Source: Glycomyces tenuis DSM 44171 (GTDB lineage Bacteria > Actinomycetota > Actinomycetes > Mycobacteriales > Micromonosporaceae). Taken from it: a stretch of 64,000 bases of DNA. The stretch is from assembly GCF_000427885.1 (NCBI RefSeq), contig NZ_ATYW01000021.1, positions 102,919 to 166,918 of the forward strand, given 5' to 3'. How positions within the stretch are numbered: the stretch's first letter is position 1; each line of letters starts with the position of its first letter. Under the pieces are notes generated by a model. The model did not search any database. It was given only the letters and a program-made list of their open reading frames with translations, and had not been told where the DNA came from. Of this stretch, positions 1 to 9,934 are shown piece by piece. The translations under genes and the position numbers were made by a program.

Positions 1-33
1 TTAGCTGACAATATTCGGCCTCGCGCGCTCGGA

Positions 34-471
34 TCAGCATTCGGGTCGGCGATGGACGAACAGCTCCGCGAGCACGGCGTTGAGCGTGCGCCGCTGCGAT
101 TCCGACAGCGGAGAGAGGAACTCGGTCTCGGCCGCGGCCAGCGCGGCGGCCGCTTCGGTCAGTCGCCGCGCCCCCCGCTCGGTGCGCATGACCGACTGCT
201 TGCGGCGGTCGGAAGGGTCGCGGCGGCGCTCGACGAGCCCGAGCGCCTCCAGCCGGTCCACGACGGCGACCATCGTGGTGCGGTCGAGCCCGGTCGCGTC
301 GACCAGCTCGCGCTGCGAGCAGCCTTCCCCGCGAATGAAGCCGAGCACGCGCAGCTCCTTGGCGCGCAGGTCGAACGGCGACAGCGTCCGCTCGATGACC
401 CGTTCCGCGCCGACGCCGAGCCGGTGCAGCAGGAATCCGGTCGACTGCCCGAAGATCTCTCCAGCGTCCAC
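34..471 (-). CDS. MarR-family transcriptional regulator
   Basis: A 145-aa protein of normal MarR length. The winged helix-turn-helix covers roughly residues 35-100: a hydrophobic dimerisation helix precedes it, the recognition helix is in GLDRTTMVAVVDRL and the wing is RRDPSDRRKQS, with the conserved Asp-Arg pair of the family. MarR proteins bind palindromic DNA as dimers and usually repress a neighbouring transporter or enzyme gene; the target may lie to the left of the window. It is divergent from the DUF4253 gene at 631, with 159 bp between them. The effector cannot be deduced. Confidence 0.9.
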   Translation of the reverse strand: MDAGEIFGQSTGFLLHRLGVGAERVIERTLSPFDLRAKELRVLGFIRGEGCSQRELVDATGLDRTTMVAVVDRLEALGLVERRRDPSDRRKQSVMRTERGARRLTEAAAALAAAETEFLSPLSESQRRTLNAVLAELFVHRRPEC

Positions 472-630
472 GATGCTCCTCCACTGCCGCCCGCCGACGT
501 GCCCGAACGGTCTGCGATGCTACCGGACCGGCGGACTGTGATCCCGGCCCCGCGCACTGAGCCGTCCGGAGCGCGTTCCCGAGATGACGGCCGGGGGTTG
601 CCGTGGCGTTCCGAACCGAGACAGGGCATC

Positions 631-1809
631 ATGGATCGGGTGGGACTCCTCCAGCGTCTGTTGGGGCGCCGGGACACGCCTGATTCAGTGCCCGATCCCG
701 CCGCCCAACAGGAACCGACAGCCGAGCCCGAGCCGCCGCCTGAAGAACCTCAGGTGTCCTCGGGTGCTCTCGACGACGCCGCGCCGAACGATGCCGCCCC
801 CGAGACGCTCCAAGCGGAATCTCAGGAGGAGGACGGCATCGCACCGACCGCATCCGACACCACCGAGCCGAGGCCCCTGCTCGTGGCCGTGCCCGACCTC
901 GAACCGGAACCCGAGCCCGAGTCCTGGGCGGCACCGGAGTCCAAGGCGGAGCCGCAGTCCGAGCCGAAGTCCGACGACATCTTCGTGCCCGAGCGCCCCA
1001 AACGGGAACTGCTCACCCTGGACAAGCCCGAGCCCCCTCAGCGCCCGCCCGGGACCGGCCGCGACGAGATGATGCCGCGCGAGGAGGACACCGACGCGCT
1101 CGACATCGCCGGATCCCCCCGCGCCGCCCTCAGAGAGGCCGGACTCGCCGTTCCCAAGATGCACCAGCTGGTGCGCCGCGAGGACACGACCATGTGGGCC
1201 TTCGGGGTCCGCGCCTCCGAGGCCCTCCACTGGTGGCTCGAGATCCGCCAGGCCGCCGAGGAGACCGGTTGGATGCCCGTCCTGCTCGGCGCTCCCGAGG
1301 AGTGGCGCGACTCCGGCGAGGCCATCATCCACGAAGGCGACGACGAGCTCGGCCGCGCCGACGGCATCGACGCCGCCGACCTCCTGCACGACAAGGCCGC
1401 CGAGGCCGGGGAACCCGCGCGCGGCGTCCCGATCCTGCCCAGGCGCGGCGACAGCGACTTCGCGACGCCGCAGCGCGACGGCCTGATGGGCCTGGTCGAG
1501 ACCGACGCGGGCTGGAAGATCCCGGCGATGTTCCCGTGGAAGGGCTCGACGAACTGGGAGCTGTACGGCGCCGAGCACGCCGCGATCCTCAAGCGCTGGC
1601 ACCACCGCTTCGACGCCGAGCTCGTGGCGATGACCTATGACGTGCTGGAGCTCTACGTCCCGCACCCGCCCGGCGCCGACGAGGCGCTCGGCGTGGCGAG
1701 CGAGGCCTACGCCTACTGCCCCGACCTCCTCGACTCCGGAGTGCCCACGCTGGAAGACCTCGCCGAGCACATGATCAGGTCCAAGGCGTGGTACTTCCGA
1801 TGGACGTAG
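631..1809 (+). CDS. DUF4253-domain protein with acidic Pro/Glu-rich N-terminus
   Basis: A 392-aa protein. Residues 1-150 are low-complexity (Pro, Glu, Asp, Ala) and probably disordered; the C-terminal ~170 residues match DUF4253, seen in WWLEIR, the YAYCPDLLDSG motif near the end and the terminal YFRWT. The reading frame stays open far upstream, but that part is antisense to the MarR gene, so the ATG at 631 (MDRVGLLQRLLGRR) is taken as the start. DUF4253 has no established biochemical role and is often found in actinobacteria near polymorphic-toxin genes. The last codons and the stop lie inside a tandem repeat that continues past the gene. Confidence 0.75.
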   Translation: MDRVGLLQRLLGRRDTPDSVPDPAAQQEPTAEPEPPPEEPQVSSGALDDAAPNDAAPETLQAESQEEDGIAPTASDTTEPRPLLVAVPDLEPEPEPESWAAPESKAEPQSEPKSDDIFVPERPKRELLTLDKPEPPQRPPGTGRDEMMPREEDTDALDIAGSPRAALREAGLAVPKMHQLVRREDTTMWAFGVRASEALHWWLEIRQAAEETGWMPVLLGAPEEWRDSGEAIIHEGDDELGRADGIDAADLLHDKAAEAGEPARGVPILPRRGDSDFATPQRDGLMGLVETDAGWKIPAMFPWKGSTNWELYGAEHAAILKRWHHRFDAELVAMTYDVLELYVPHPPGADEALGVASEAYAYCPDLLDSGVPTLEDLAEHMIRSKAWYFRWT

Positions 1810-1870
1810 TCCCATCGGAATATGGGCGCAGCCGATGGGCGTAGTCCCGTCGGAACACGGGCGGACGTAG
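1797..1870 (+). repeat. Tandem 35-bp repeat with hairpins spanning the DUF4253 stop codon
   Basis: The unit starting at 1797 (CCGATGGACGTAGTCCCATC...) contains the last codons and TAG stop of the DUF4253 gene. It recurs at 1832 with six or so changes, and a third partial copy of GGACGTAG ends at 1870. Each unit has an inverted repeat (CCGATGG/CCATCGG in unit 1, CCGATGGG against CCCGTCGG in unit 2), so two small hairpins lie in series. They could act as a terminator, but no T-run follows. Confidence 0.7.
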
Positions 1871-1924
1871 TGAGGTCCTTCGATACGGGCTCTGGGCCGG
1901 GTGGACGGTGGTCACTAGTATGCC

Positions 1925-3280
1925 GTGATGATGCCCATACATTTCACGCTTTCACGGCGTCTCATCGCGGCCACCCTGATATCGGCGACCGCCCTTGGCC
2001 TCGCGGCCTGCTCCGATGACGAAGGAGAACTGGACACGAACGGGTCCGAGGCGGCGGAGGAGCAGCCGCCGGCGCAGGCCATCCCCGTGGCGACGGACTT
2101 CTTCGAGGAGCAGCCGGAGTGGAGCGCCCCGGTCCCCGCGGACGCCTCCGTCTTCATCGTCGGCGAGCACGTCGTCTGGTACAGCCCCATCCCCGGCACC
2201 ATCGGCTCGTACGACGCCTCCGGCGCCGAGGCCTGGACCGAGGACATCGAGCCGTTCGGGAACTTGAACGACGACGGCAGCGTCCGAGCCGACTTCAGGA
2301 TCGTCGACGAGCAGACCGTCGCGGTGGTGCAGCGCGGCGAGTCCGAGGCGGACGGCCTGGACGCCGGATCGTACGTCTTCCGGGTCTGGCTGTACGACGT
2401 CGCCACCGGTCTGAGCGGCGAGCCGGTGGACGTCCCCGGTGAAGCCGCCGGGCCGGGAGAGTACGGTCTGGCGTTCCCCGGATCGGACGCCGACGGCGAG
2501 CCGTCGACCTACGAGACGGCCTACACGGTCTCGGCGACCGGTGAGGTCACCGAGCACGAGCCGATCGAGGACACCCTCGCGGGCACCCCGGTCCGGGAGG
2601 CGCCGAACATGACCGTCGGCGGCACTCCCGTCTTCGACATCGAGCCCTTCGTGACGTCCAGCGAAGACGGGTGGTCCGAGGAGCCGGAGGGCGACTTCGG
2701 CACCGGCTTCGGCGGGGACGGCTGGACCTCGATGGACGTCGCGCCGCCGTCGGTCGCGAACGGCGGAACGGCCGCCGAGATCATCGCGGTCGCCGGCGAC
2801 CACCACGTCCTCGTCAGGTGGTTCGATTCCACCGCCACGACCGACGACGAGACGGCAGTGGAGGTCTTCGGCCTGGTCGACGTCGCCAGCGGCGAGCTCG
2901 TGACCGAGCTGGCCTGCGAGGGCGAGACCTACACGGACCACTTCACGGCCCCCGACGCCGGGACGGTCGACGTCAGCGCCGACGGCAGGTACTTCGTGAC
3001 GCAGGACGCCGTCATCGACTCCCAGACCGGCCAGGTCCACTGCCCCGAGTCCGACCGCTCGGTGGTGCTCCGCGCCGTCGACAGCCAGGGCCGGGCGTTC
3101 GGCGACATCGACGTGGACGACGAGGACGCCGAGGCCGTCATGGTCGGTGTCGACGGCGAGGCGACCACGTCGCCGACCGCCGCGGGCGTCTACGCGCCGG
3201 TCGGGTTCCTGGAAGGCGACCTCGCCGTCCACTACGACCGCGACGCGGGCATCGTGGCCGCGAACCAGTTGAAGGTCTGA
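1925..3280 (+). CDS. Secreted lipoprotein of unknown function, propeller-like repeats
   Basis: About 451 aa. The N-terminus has a short basic region, a hydrophobic stretch and a lipobox (LGLAAC), so the protein should be lipidated on Cys and anchored outside the membrane. The mature part is acidic, with repeated strands of the type EQTVAVVQR, VFGLVDVASGELV and DGRYFVTQDAVIDSQTGQV, which suggests a beta-propeller or PQQ-like fold; no enzymatic motif is visible. The start could be GTG 1925 or ATG 1928/1931; the ATGs are more usual. It is monocistronic, ending at a hairpin shared with the convergent TetR gene. Function unknown. Confidence 0.75.
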   Translation: MMMPIHFTLSRRLIAATLISATALGLAACSDDEGELDTNGSEAAEEQPPAQAIPVATDFFEEQPEWSAPVPADASVFIVGEHVVWYSPIPGTIGSYDASGAEAWTEDIEPFGNLNDDGSVRADFRIVDEQTVAVVQRGESEADGLDAGSYVFRVWLYDVATGLSGEPVDVPGEAAGPGEYGLAFPGSDADGEPSTYETAYTVSATGEVTEHEPIEDTLAGTPVREAPNMTVGGTPVFDIEPFVTSSEDGWSEEPEGDFGTGFGGDGWTSMDVAPPSVANGGTAAEIIAVAGDHHVLVRWFDSTATTDDETAVEVFGLVDVASGELVTELACEGETYTDHFTAPDAGTVDVSADGRYFVTQDAVIDSQTGQVHCPESDRSVVLRAVDSQGRAFGDIDVDDEDAEAVMVGVDGEATTSPTAAGVYAPVGFLEGDLAVHYDRDAGIVAANQLKV

Positions 3281-3301
3281 CCGCGGCGGCCACATGTCGA
3301 C

Positions 3302-3333
3302 GAGCCCGCCGGAGCGTCCGCTCCGGCGGGCTC
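3302..3333. terminator. Bidirectional hairpin terminator
   Basis: Perfect 14-bp inverted repeat (GAGCCCGCCGGAGC, loop GTCC, complementary arm 3320-3333) between the convergent lipoprotein and TetR genes. It overlaps the last bases of the TetR gene. No T-run is present, as is common in high-GC actinobacteria. Confidence 0.75.
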
Positions 3334-4105
3334 AGTCCTTCACGCGGCGGGTCTCCTCCATGCGGGGGGCGATGCCGTCGAGATAGGCGTCGAGCGCGTG
3401 GCGCATGGCCTCCTGGGCGGTCATGTCCCATATGGTGTGGTCCTCGATGCGCGCGAGCCTGGGGAAGCGCCCAGATTCGACGGCCCGCATCAGGAAGGGC
3501 TCCTGTATCTCCCACCATTCCTCTTCGGTGGTGATGGGGCCGCCCCGTTCGGTCGGCGTGTCGTTGGTGAGGAAGGCCAAGGCCGTGCCGGTGACGATGT
3601 TCCAGACGGCGTTGATGATGAGGATGGCCTCTTTGTCGGTGACGTCGTGGTCGTCGAACGCGGCCAGTGCGAAATTGATGCCGCCCAGACCGCCGGGGCC
3701 GAGGGTGGGGCGGCGCTGGTTGATCTCCAGCATCCACGGGTGCAGGCGGTAGAACTCCAGGCTGTGGTCGGCGAGTTGTTCGAGGATGTGCCGCCAGCCG
3801 CGACGTTCGGTCTCGGTGGTGTCGGTGCCGGGCTCGCCGGCCTTGTCGACCATGAGGTCGAGCAGCTCGGCCTTGCCGGGGATGTAGCGGTAGATCGTCA
3901 TGGTGCCCACGCCGAGCTCGGCGGCCACGCCCCGCATGCTGAAGCAGCTGCCCTCGCGGTCGGCGACGCGGATCGCGGCGTCCACGATCTCATCCACGCT
4001 CAGTTTCGGTTTCGGTCCCGGTCTGCTCGGTTGCGGTTCGAGATCGCGCCAGAGCAGCTCCAGGCTGCGCTTGGGGTCACCCGCCCCGGTCTGTGGTGTC
4101 GCCAT
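3332..4105 (-). CDS. TetR/AcrR-family repressor of the adjacent ABC exporter
   Basis: A 257-aa TetR protein. The N-terminal HTH is at about residues 35-85 (EIVDAAIRVADREG, then MRGVAAELGVGTMTIYRYI); the long C-terminal ligand domain is of the TetR_C type seen in drug-efflux regulators of this length. It is divergent from a DrrA/DrrB-type ABC exporter gene pair with a 97-bp intergenic region carrying two related palindromes. The arrangement suggests it represses the exporter and itself, with relief by the exported compound. The ligand is unknown. Confidence 0.9.
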   Translation of the reverse strand: MATPQTGAGDPKRSLELLWRDLEPQPSRPGPKPKLSVDEIVDAAIRVADREGSCFSMRGVAAELGVGTMTIYRYIPGKAELLDLMVDKAGEPGTDTTETERRGWRHILEQLADHSLEFYRLHPWMLEINQRRPTLGPGGLGGINFALAAFDDHDVTDKEAILIINAVWNIVTGTALAFLTNDTPTERGGPITTEEEWWEIQEPFLMRAVESGRFPRLARIEDHTIWDMTAQEAMRHALDAYLDGIAPRMEETRRVKD

Positions 4106-4120
4106 CGGGCCTCATCATAA

Positions 4121-4171
4121 CCCGGTTGCGAACCGGGTACATCGTACGCTATGTTTGAGTACACCGTACCC
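4121..4171. promoter_or_regulatory. Operator/promoter region between TetR and ABC exporter
   Basis: Three elements are visible. First, a perfect 17-bp dyad CCCGGTTGCGAACCGGG (4121-4137). Second, two copies of GTAC-N3-GTAC at 4137-4147 and 4159-4169, 22 bp apart (two helical turns), which together form a larger imperfect dyad bounded by GGGTAC and GTACCC. Third, a possible promoter for the exporter: TTGCGA (4126-4131), 18 bp, TATGTT (4150-4155), lying inside these sites. This geometry fits cooperative binding of TetR dimers that block transcription. Confidence 0.6.
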
Positions 4172-4202
4172 TATTAAGGGAGACCTTTCAAGGAGACCAG
4201 CA

Positions 4203-5158
<956 letters not shown>

Positions 5159-5162
<4 letters not shown>

Positions 5163-5998
5163 CCACCGCACCCACGCTGACCCCCGAGGAGTCCATCGGC
5201 TCCCGCATCAGGTGGACGCTCCACGACTACCGGGCCATCGTCGGCCAGGAGTTCGTCCACATGTACCGCCAGCCCGCCAACTTCCTGTGGGCGCTCGGCT
5301 TCCCGATCGTCATGGTCCTGCTGTTCGTCTACGTCTTCGGCTCGGCCATGGACGTCACCGGGCAGGGCGCCGGGGTCGACTACGTCGCCTTCGCCATGCC
5401 CGGCATGTTCGCCATGACCATGGCCTTCGGATTCATGAACACCGCCTTCGCCGTGGCCGACGCCAAGGAGAAGGGCTTCGTCGACCGCGTCCGCTCGATG
5501 CCGATGGCCTCCTCGGCCGTCGTCGTCGGCCGCAACATCGCCGACACGATCCACGCCGCGGTGGACCTGCTGGTGCTGTTCATCATCGCGGTGCTCATCG
5601 GCTGGAGCTCGGAGGGGACGGTCCTGGAGACCGTCGGCGCGTTCGCCCTGCTGCTGTGGCTGCGCTTCGCGCTCATCTGGGTCGGCGTCTGGATCGGCCT
5701 GCTGGTCAAGAACGTCGAGCAGGCGGGGAACCTCTTCGCCCTGGCCTTCCCGTTCGGGATGGTCTCCTCGGTGTTCACGCCGCCCGAGCTGATGCCGGAC
5801 TGGCTGGGGACCATCGCCGTGTGGAACCCGGTCTCGGCCACCGCCACCGCCATCCGGGAGCTGTTCGGGAACCCGCTCCCGATCGGCGACGCCTGGCCCG
5901 AGCAGCACGCGCTGCTCGCGGCCATCGTCTGGCCGGTGGTCATCACCGCGATCTTCCTGCCGCTGGGCGTCCGCCGCTTCCGGAACCTCGGCCGTTAG
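5159..5998 (+). CDS. ABC-2 type permease, DrrB type
   Basis: A 279-aa membrane protein with about six hydrophobic segments and the ABC-2 hallmarks of DrrB: an N-terminal cytoplasmic stretch with ALGFPIVMVLLFVYVFG, the coupling region KEKGFVDRVRSMPM and the motif FPFGMVSSVF(T)PPELMP followed by WNPVSATATAIRELFG. It starts at GTG 5159, sharing GTGA with the ATPase stop, so the two are translationally coupled and form one efflux pump. It is followed by a strong hairpin. Confidence 0.92.
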
Positions 5999-6019
5999 GA
6001 CCTGAAGGAAACAGGGAAC

Positions 6020-6055
6020 GGGGCCGCGCCGCCACCCGAACAGCGGCGCGGCCCC
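6020..6055. terminator. Bidirectional hairpin terminator
   Basis: Perfect 13-bp stem (GGGGCCGCGCCGC and its complement 6043-6055) with a 10-nt loop, between the convergent DrrB-type permease and the beta-propeller lipoprotein gene. Confidence 0.8.
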
Positions 6056-6095
6056 CACCACCACGGCAAAGCCTCCGAGCCGTGTAACCCAGTCC

Positions 6096-8015
6096 CTACC
6101 AGGCGATCCATTCGCTGGTGGGGTAGTCGCCGCCGATCTCGCTCGCCATGAGCCCCCCGTAGGACAGCGTCCACAGCCGGTCGCCGATGACGAGGCTCCG
6201 CACGATCTCGTTGCCGTAGTAGGAGTCGTCCCCGCTCGGCATCTCGTGCTCGATCCAGGCCGCCTCGGTGACGGTGTCGTCGCCGACCTCGAGGACGATC
6301 GCGCCCGAGGCCGAGTCGTACCCGTCCCACGCCGGGAGCACCACGATGCCCTCCGGCTCCCAGTACAGGAAGCCGTGCGGGTCCCATTCGGCGGTCGCGC
6401 TCGCGCCGTAGAGCTCGTACTGGTCGAGCACGCTCGCCTCCTCCTCGGAGACGTCGAACAGGCTCACCTGGAGGCCGGTCGTCACGCCGTCCTCGGTGGC
6501 CTCCTGGCCGACGCCGAGCAGCCGGTCCTCGGCGACGGGGTGCAGGTACGCCGAGTAGCCGGTGATCTTCAGCTCGCCGGTCACGCGCGGGTCCGCCGGG
6601 TCGGACAGGTCCAGCGTGTACAGCGGGTCGGTCTCGCGGAACGTCACCACGTAGCCGGTGGGGCCGAGGAACCGGACCGCGTAGATCCGCTCGTCCAGCC
6701 CCAGGTCGTCGACCGAGCCGACCTCGGTCAGCTCGTCCTCGCCGATCTCCAGGACCGTCACCGTCGAGCTCGACGGCGCGGCCTCCTCCTCCGGCGCGGC
6801 CTCCTCCTCCGGCGCGACGTCCTCCTCGGGGACGCCCCACCACGAGGTGGCGTCCTCGGTGGTCGCCACGCGCAGGTGCCCGTCGTACTCGCTCATCGAG
6901 TACTGGTTGAGCAGCGACCCGGGCGCCGCCGACTCGCCCGCCAGGCGCGGCCGGTCCCCGTCGAACACGAAGCGGTAGATCTCGGTCTCCGCCCGCGGGT
7001 CCTCGGCGTTCCAGTCGTGGTCGGCGTGGGCGAGGTAGAGGCTCTCGGCGGTGCCGTGGACGGTGCCGCCGTCGGCCATCACCGTCACCGGGTGCACCTC
7101 GGACCACGCGCCGTCGGCGGCGAGCGCCAGCACCGACACCGTCGAGCCGCCCTCGAAGCGCTCGGGGTGGGCGATGTCCTCGCAGGAGGGCTCGCCCTCC
7201 ACGCCGTTGACGCTCCAGCTCGGCAGCCAGTCCGCGAGCTCGGTGGAGCGCACGGCCTCGCGCAGTTCGGAGACCTCGCCGTCGGAGTCGTAGAGCTGCT
7301 CCCACAGCGGTTCGACCTGCGGCGAGGACTGCACCGCCAGCCGGACCTGGCCGTCGACCATGCGGGCGTCCAGCATGGAGCCCTCCAGGCTGAACGTGTC
7401 GAGCACCTCCAAGCTGTCGGGGTCGAGGCGGTCGATCGTGAACGCCGAGTAGTACTCGCCGCCCTGCTCGCGGTCCTGGGTGTACATGACCAGCAGTTCG
7501 TCGTCGCCGAGGAACAGCTGGTGGTTCCAGCTCTCCCAGCCGTACTCGTGCTCGGCGACGACCTCGGCGGTCTGCGCGTTCACCACGCGCACGACGGTGT
7601 CGACGACGCTGTAGACGAACTGCCCGTCGGTCTTGACCACGTCGGGCTCGTCGACGCCGGCGACGGCCGTGTTCGTCTCCGAATGGGGCTCGGTGGAGCC
7701 GCGGTCGCCGCCCGCGTCCGCGCCGTCGCCGGCGCTCTCGGGGGCCGCGGCGTTCTCCTCCGCCGTGAGGGCCTCGTCCTCGGCGAACTCGAGGCCGCCT
7801 TGTTCTTCCATGTTGTGACGCATGTCGACGAGGGTGTCGAGGACGGACTGCTGGATGCCTTCGAGGGCGGCCTCGCAGGTGTCGTAGGAGGCCAGCTGGG
7901 CGGAGGCCGGTATCCACGCGGAGTCGGGGTCGATCTGGGCATCGGGCGCCGAGGTGCACGCGCCGACCGCGAGCACGGCGACGGCGGCGCCGAGAGGTGC
8001 GAGTGGGTGTCTCAT
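6096..8015 (-). CDS. Beta-propeller domain lipoprotein
   Basis: A 639-aa protein with a lipobox (AVLAVGAC) after a short basic/hydrophobic leader, so an exported lipoprotein. After a low-complexity acidic linker comes the signature TNTAVAGVDEPDVVKTDG of the Beta_propel family (Pfam PF09826), then repeated WD-like strands to the C-terminus. A duplicated acidic insert (EEDVAPEEEAAPEEEAAP) lies near residue 410. The ribosome site GGAAGG precedes ATG 8015. It lies 75 bp downstream of the sugar permease genes on the same strand and could be on the same transcript, but no sugar-binding role can be shown. Confidence 0.85.
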   Translation of the reverse strand: MRHPLAPLGAAVAVLAVGACTSAPDAQIDPDSAWIPASAQLASYDTCEAALEGIQQSVLDTLVDMRHNMEEQGGLEFAEDEALTAEENAAAPESAGDGADAGGDRGSTEPHSETNTAVAGVDEPDVVKTDGQFVYSVVDTVVRVVNAQTAEVVAEHEYGWESWNHQLFLGDDELLVMYTQDREQGGEYYSAFTIDRLDPDSLEVLDTFSLEGSMLDARMVDGQVRLAVQSSPQVEPLWEQLYDSDGEVSELREAVRSTELADWLPSWSVNGVEGEPSCEDIAHPERFEGGSTVSVLALAADGAWSEVHPVTVMADGGTVHGTAESLYLAHADHDWNAEDPRAETEIYRFVFDGDRPRLAGESAAPGSLLNQYSMSEYDGHLRVATTEDATSWWGVPEEDVAPEEEAAPEEEAAPSSSTVTVLEIGEDELTEVGSVDDLGLDERIYAVRFLGPTGYVVTFRETDPLYTLDLSDPADPRVTGELKITGYSAYLHPVAEDRLLGVGQEATEDGVTTGLQVSLFDVSEEEASVLDQYELYGASATAEWDPHGFLYWEPEGIVVLPAWDGYDSASGAIVLEVGDDTVTEAAWIEHEMPSGDDSYYGNEIVRSLVIGDRLWTLSYGGLMASEIGGDYPTSEWIAW

Positions 8016-8090
8016 GTACCTTCCGACGCCGCCGTGCCCGAATCGGTTCCCCCCGGCGGCCTCACGAAACCGGAAGGGACCCGACGCCTG

Positions 8091-8936
8091 TCAGCCCTTG
8101 GTGCCTCCCGAGGTCAGGCCGCTGATCAGGTGCCGTTCGGCGAAGCCGTAGAACAGCAGCGCCGGGAGCATCGCCATCATGACGAAGGCGAGCACCTTCG
8201 CCGTGTCCGAGGCGTACTGGCCGGAGAACTGGTCCACGCCCAGCGGCAGCGTCCACAGGCTCGCGTCGTTCAACACCACCAGCGGCAGCAGGTAGTTGTT
8301 CCAACTGCCGACCAGCGCCAGCACCGAGACCGTCGCCAGCGCGGGCCGCGCCATCGGCAGCAGGATCGTCAGGAAGAACCGCCACGGGCCGGCGCCGTCG
8401 ATCACCGCGGCCTCCTCGATCTCGCCGGGGATGGCGCGGAAGAAGCTGCGCAGGATGATGATCGTCAGCGGCAGGCCGAACGCGGCCTGCGGCAGTATCA
8501 CGCCCAGCGGGCTGTCCAGCAGGCCCATCGTCCGCAGGATGATGAACAGCGGCAGCACCGCCACCGCGAAGGGGAACATCAGCCCCGTGGCGAAGAGCGT
8601 GAACAGCACCTCTCGGCCGCGGAAGGCGTAGCGGGCGAACGCGAACGCCACCATCGCCGAGGCGGCGACCACGATGAATGTGGTCGCCAGGGCGATCAGC
8701 GCCGAGTTGAACGCCTGGCGCCAGAACACGTCGGAGGCGAGCGTGTCGGTGTAGTTCTCGACGTTCCACGGGTTGGGCAGCCCGAGCGCGTTCTCCCGCA
8801 ACTGCGCGTTGTCCTTGAAACCGCCGAGGAGGGCGAACAGGATCGGCGTGGCGACGAACGCGGTCGTGATGAACGCGGCGATGTAGAACCCGGTGTTGCG
8901 CAGCAGGTTGCCGCGCTTGGAGTTGACGACCGGCAT
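8091..8936 (-). CDS. Carbohydrate ABC transporter permease, MalG type
   Basis: A 281-aa inner-membrane permease with six hydrophobic segments. The EAA loop that contacts the ATPase is EIEEAAVIDGAGPWRFF, followed by the conserved LLPMARPAL. Start ATG 8936 shares one base with the stop of the upstream permease (TGATG overlap), so the two are coupled. It forms the translocation pore with the MalF-type permease. No ATPase gene is present nearby, so the transporter probably uses a shared MsiK-like ATPase encoded elsewhere, as known for Streptomyces sugar transporters. Confidence 0.93.
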   Translation of the reverse strand: MPVVNSKRGNLLRNTGFYIAAFITTAFVATPILFALLGGFKDNAQLRENALGLPNPWNVENYTDTLASDVFWRQAFNSALIALATTFIVVAASAMVAFAFARYAFRGREVLFTLFATGLMFPFAVAVLPLFIILRTMGLLDSPLGVILPQAAFGLPLTIIILRSFFRAIPGEIEEAAVIDGAGPWRFFLTILLPMARPALATVSVLALVGSWNNYLLPLVVLNDASLWTLPLGVDQFSGQYASDTAKVLAFVMMAMLPALLFYGFAERHLISGLTSGGTKG

Positions 8937-9934
8937 CAGCGGTCCCCTCCGTTCGATCCGCCTCCGGTGAGGCCGCCCTGGAGGTCTCTCTTCAGCACAT
9001 AGCGCTGGTAGAACAGGGCGAAGACGAAGCTGATGAGGAACATGGCGATCGACAGCGCCGAGGCGTAGCCGATCTGGTTGCGCTGGAAGCCCTGCTCGTA
9101 CATCGTGATGGCCATGGTCTCGGAGGCGTGGAACGGGCCGCCCCCGGTGAGTACGAACACCAGGTCGAACAGTTGCACGGCGCCGATGATGGACAGGAAG
9201 ATCGTGATGCGCAGGGTCGGGCCCATCAGCGGCAGCGTGATGCGGCTGAACATCTGCCGGTTGGTGGCGCCGTCGATGGCGGCGGCCTCGTAGAGCTCCT
9301 CGGGAATGTTCTGGCGCCCGGCCAGGTACAGGATCATGTAGAAGCCGAAGAACTTCCAGGTGAGGATCCCGAACACCACGAACAGCACCAGCGAGCGGTC
9401 CGAGAGCCAGCCGATGTCGCTCTCGACACCGAGGGAGGCCAGCAGCGAGTCGGCGAAGCCGCGCCGCTCGGAGAAGATCAGTCTGAACAGGACGCCGGTG
9501 ACCGCCTCGGCGAGCACATACGGCACGAAGAACAGCAGCCGGAAGATCGTGCGGCCGGGGAAGCGCTGGTGCAGCAGCATCGCCAGGCCGAAGGCGAGCG
9601 GGAGCTGGATCACCAGCGACATGGCGATGATCAGGCCGACCCGCCACAGGTCCCCGAGGAAGACGGAGTCCTTGATCAGGTTGGCGAAGTTCTCGAAGCC
9701 GATGAAGTCGGTGGGCGGACCGCCCAGGCCGTTCCAGCGGAAGAAGCCCACATACGCCGCGAAGATGATCGGCGCGAGCACGAACAGCAGGAACAGGACC
9801 AGGCCGGGGGCTATGAACGCGGCGAGAGTCCCGGCCCCTGGCCGCCCGGCCGGCCGGCGACGGGAGGCTTTCCCGTCGCGGCCGGCCGGGCGCTCCACCG
9901 GGGGAACCGGAGAGGTCGTGGGGGCAGCACTCAC
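8936..9934 (-). CDS. Carbohydrate ABC transporter permease, MalF type
   Basis: A 332-aa permease with a basic Pro-rich cytoplasmic N-terminus and six membrane segments. The EAA loop is ELYEAAAIDGATNRQMF, followed by RITLPLMGPTL. The GTG start at 9934 overlaps the stop of the binding-protein gene by 4 bp, giving the gene order binding protein, MalF, MalG. Sugar uptake is the likely role; oligosaccharides such as maltodextrins are plausible given the amylopullulanase at 41.8 kb, but that link is inference. Confidence 0.93.
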   Translation of the reverse strand: MSAAPTTSPVPPVERPAGRDGKASRRRPAGRPGAGTLAAFIAPGLVLFLLFVLAPIIFAAYVGFFRWNGLGGPPTDFIGFENFANLIKDSVFLGDLWRVGLIIAMSLVIQLPLAFGLAMLLHQRFPGRTIFRLLFFVPYVLAEAVTGVLFRLIFSERRGFADSLLASLGVESDIGWLSDRSLVLFVVFGILTWKFFGFYMILYLAGRQNIPEELYEAAAIDGATNRQMFSRITLPLMGPTLRITIFLSIIGAVQLFDLVFVLTGGGPFHASETMAITMYEQGFQRNQIGYASALSIAMFLISFVFALFYQRYVLKRDLQGGLTGGGSNGGDR

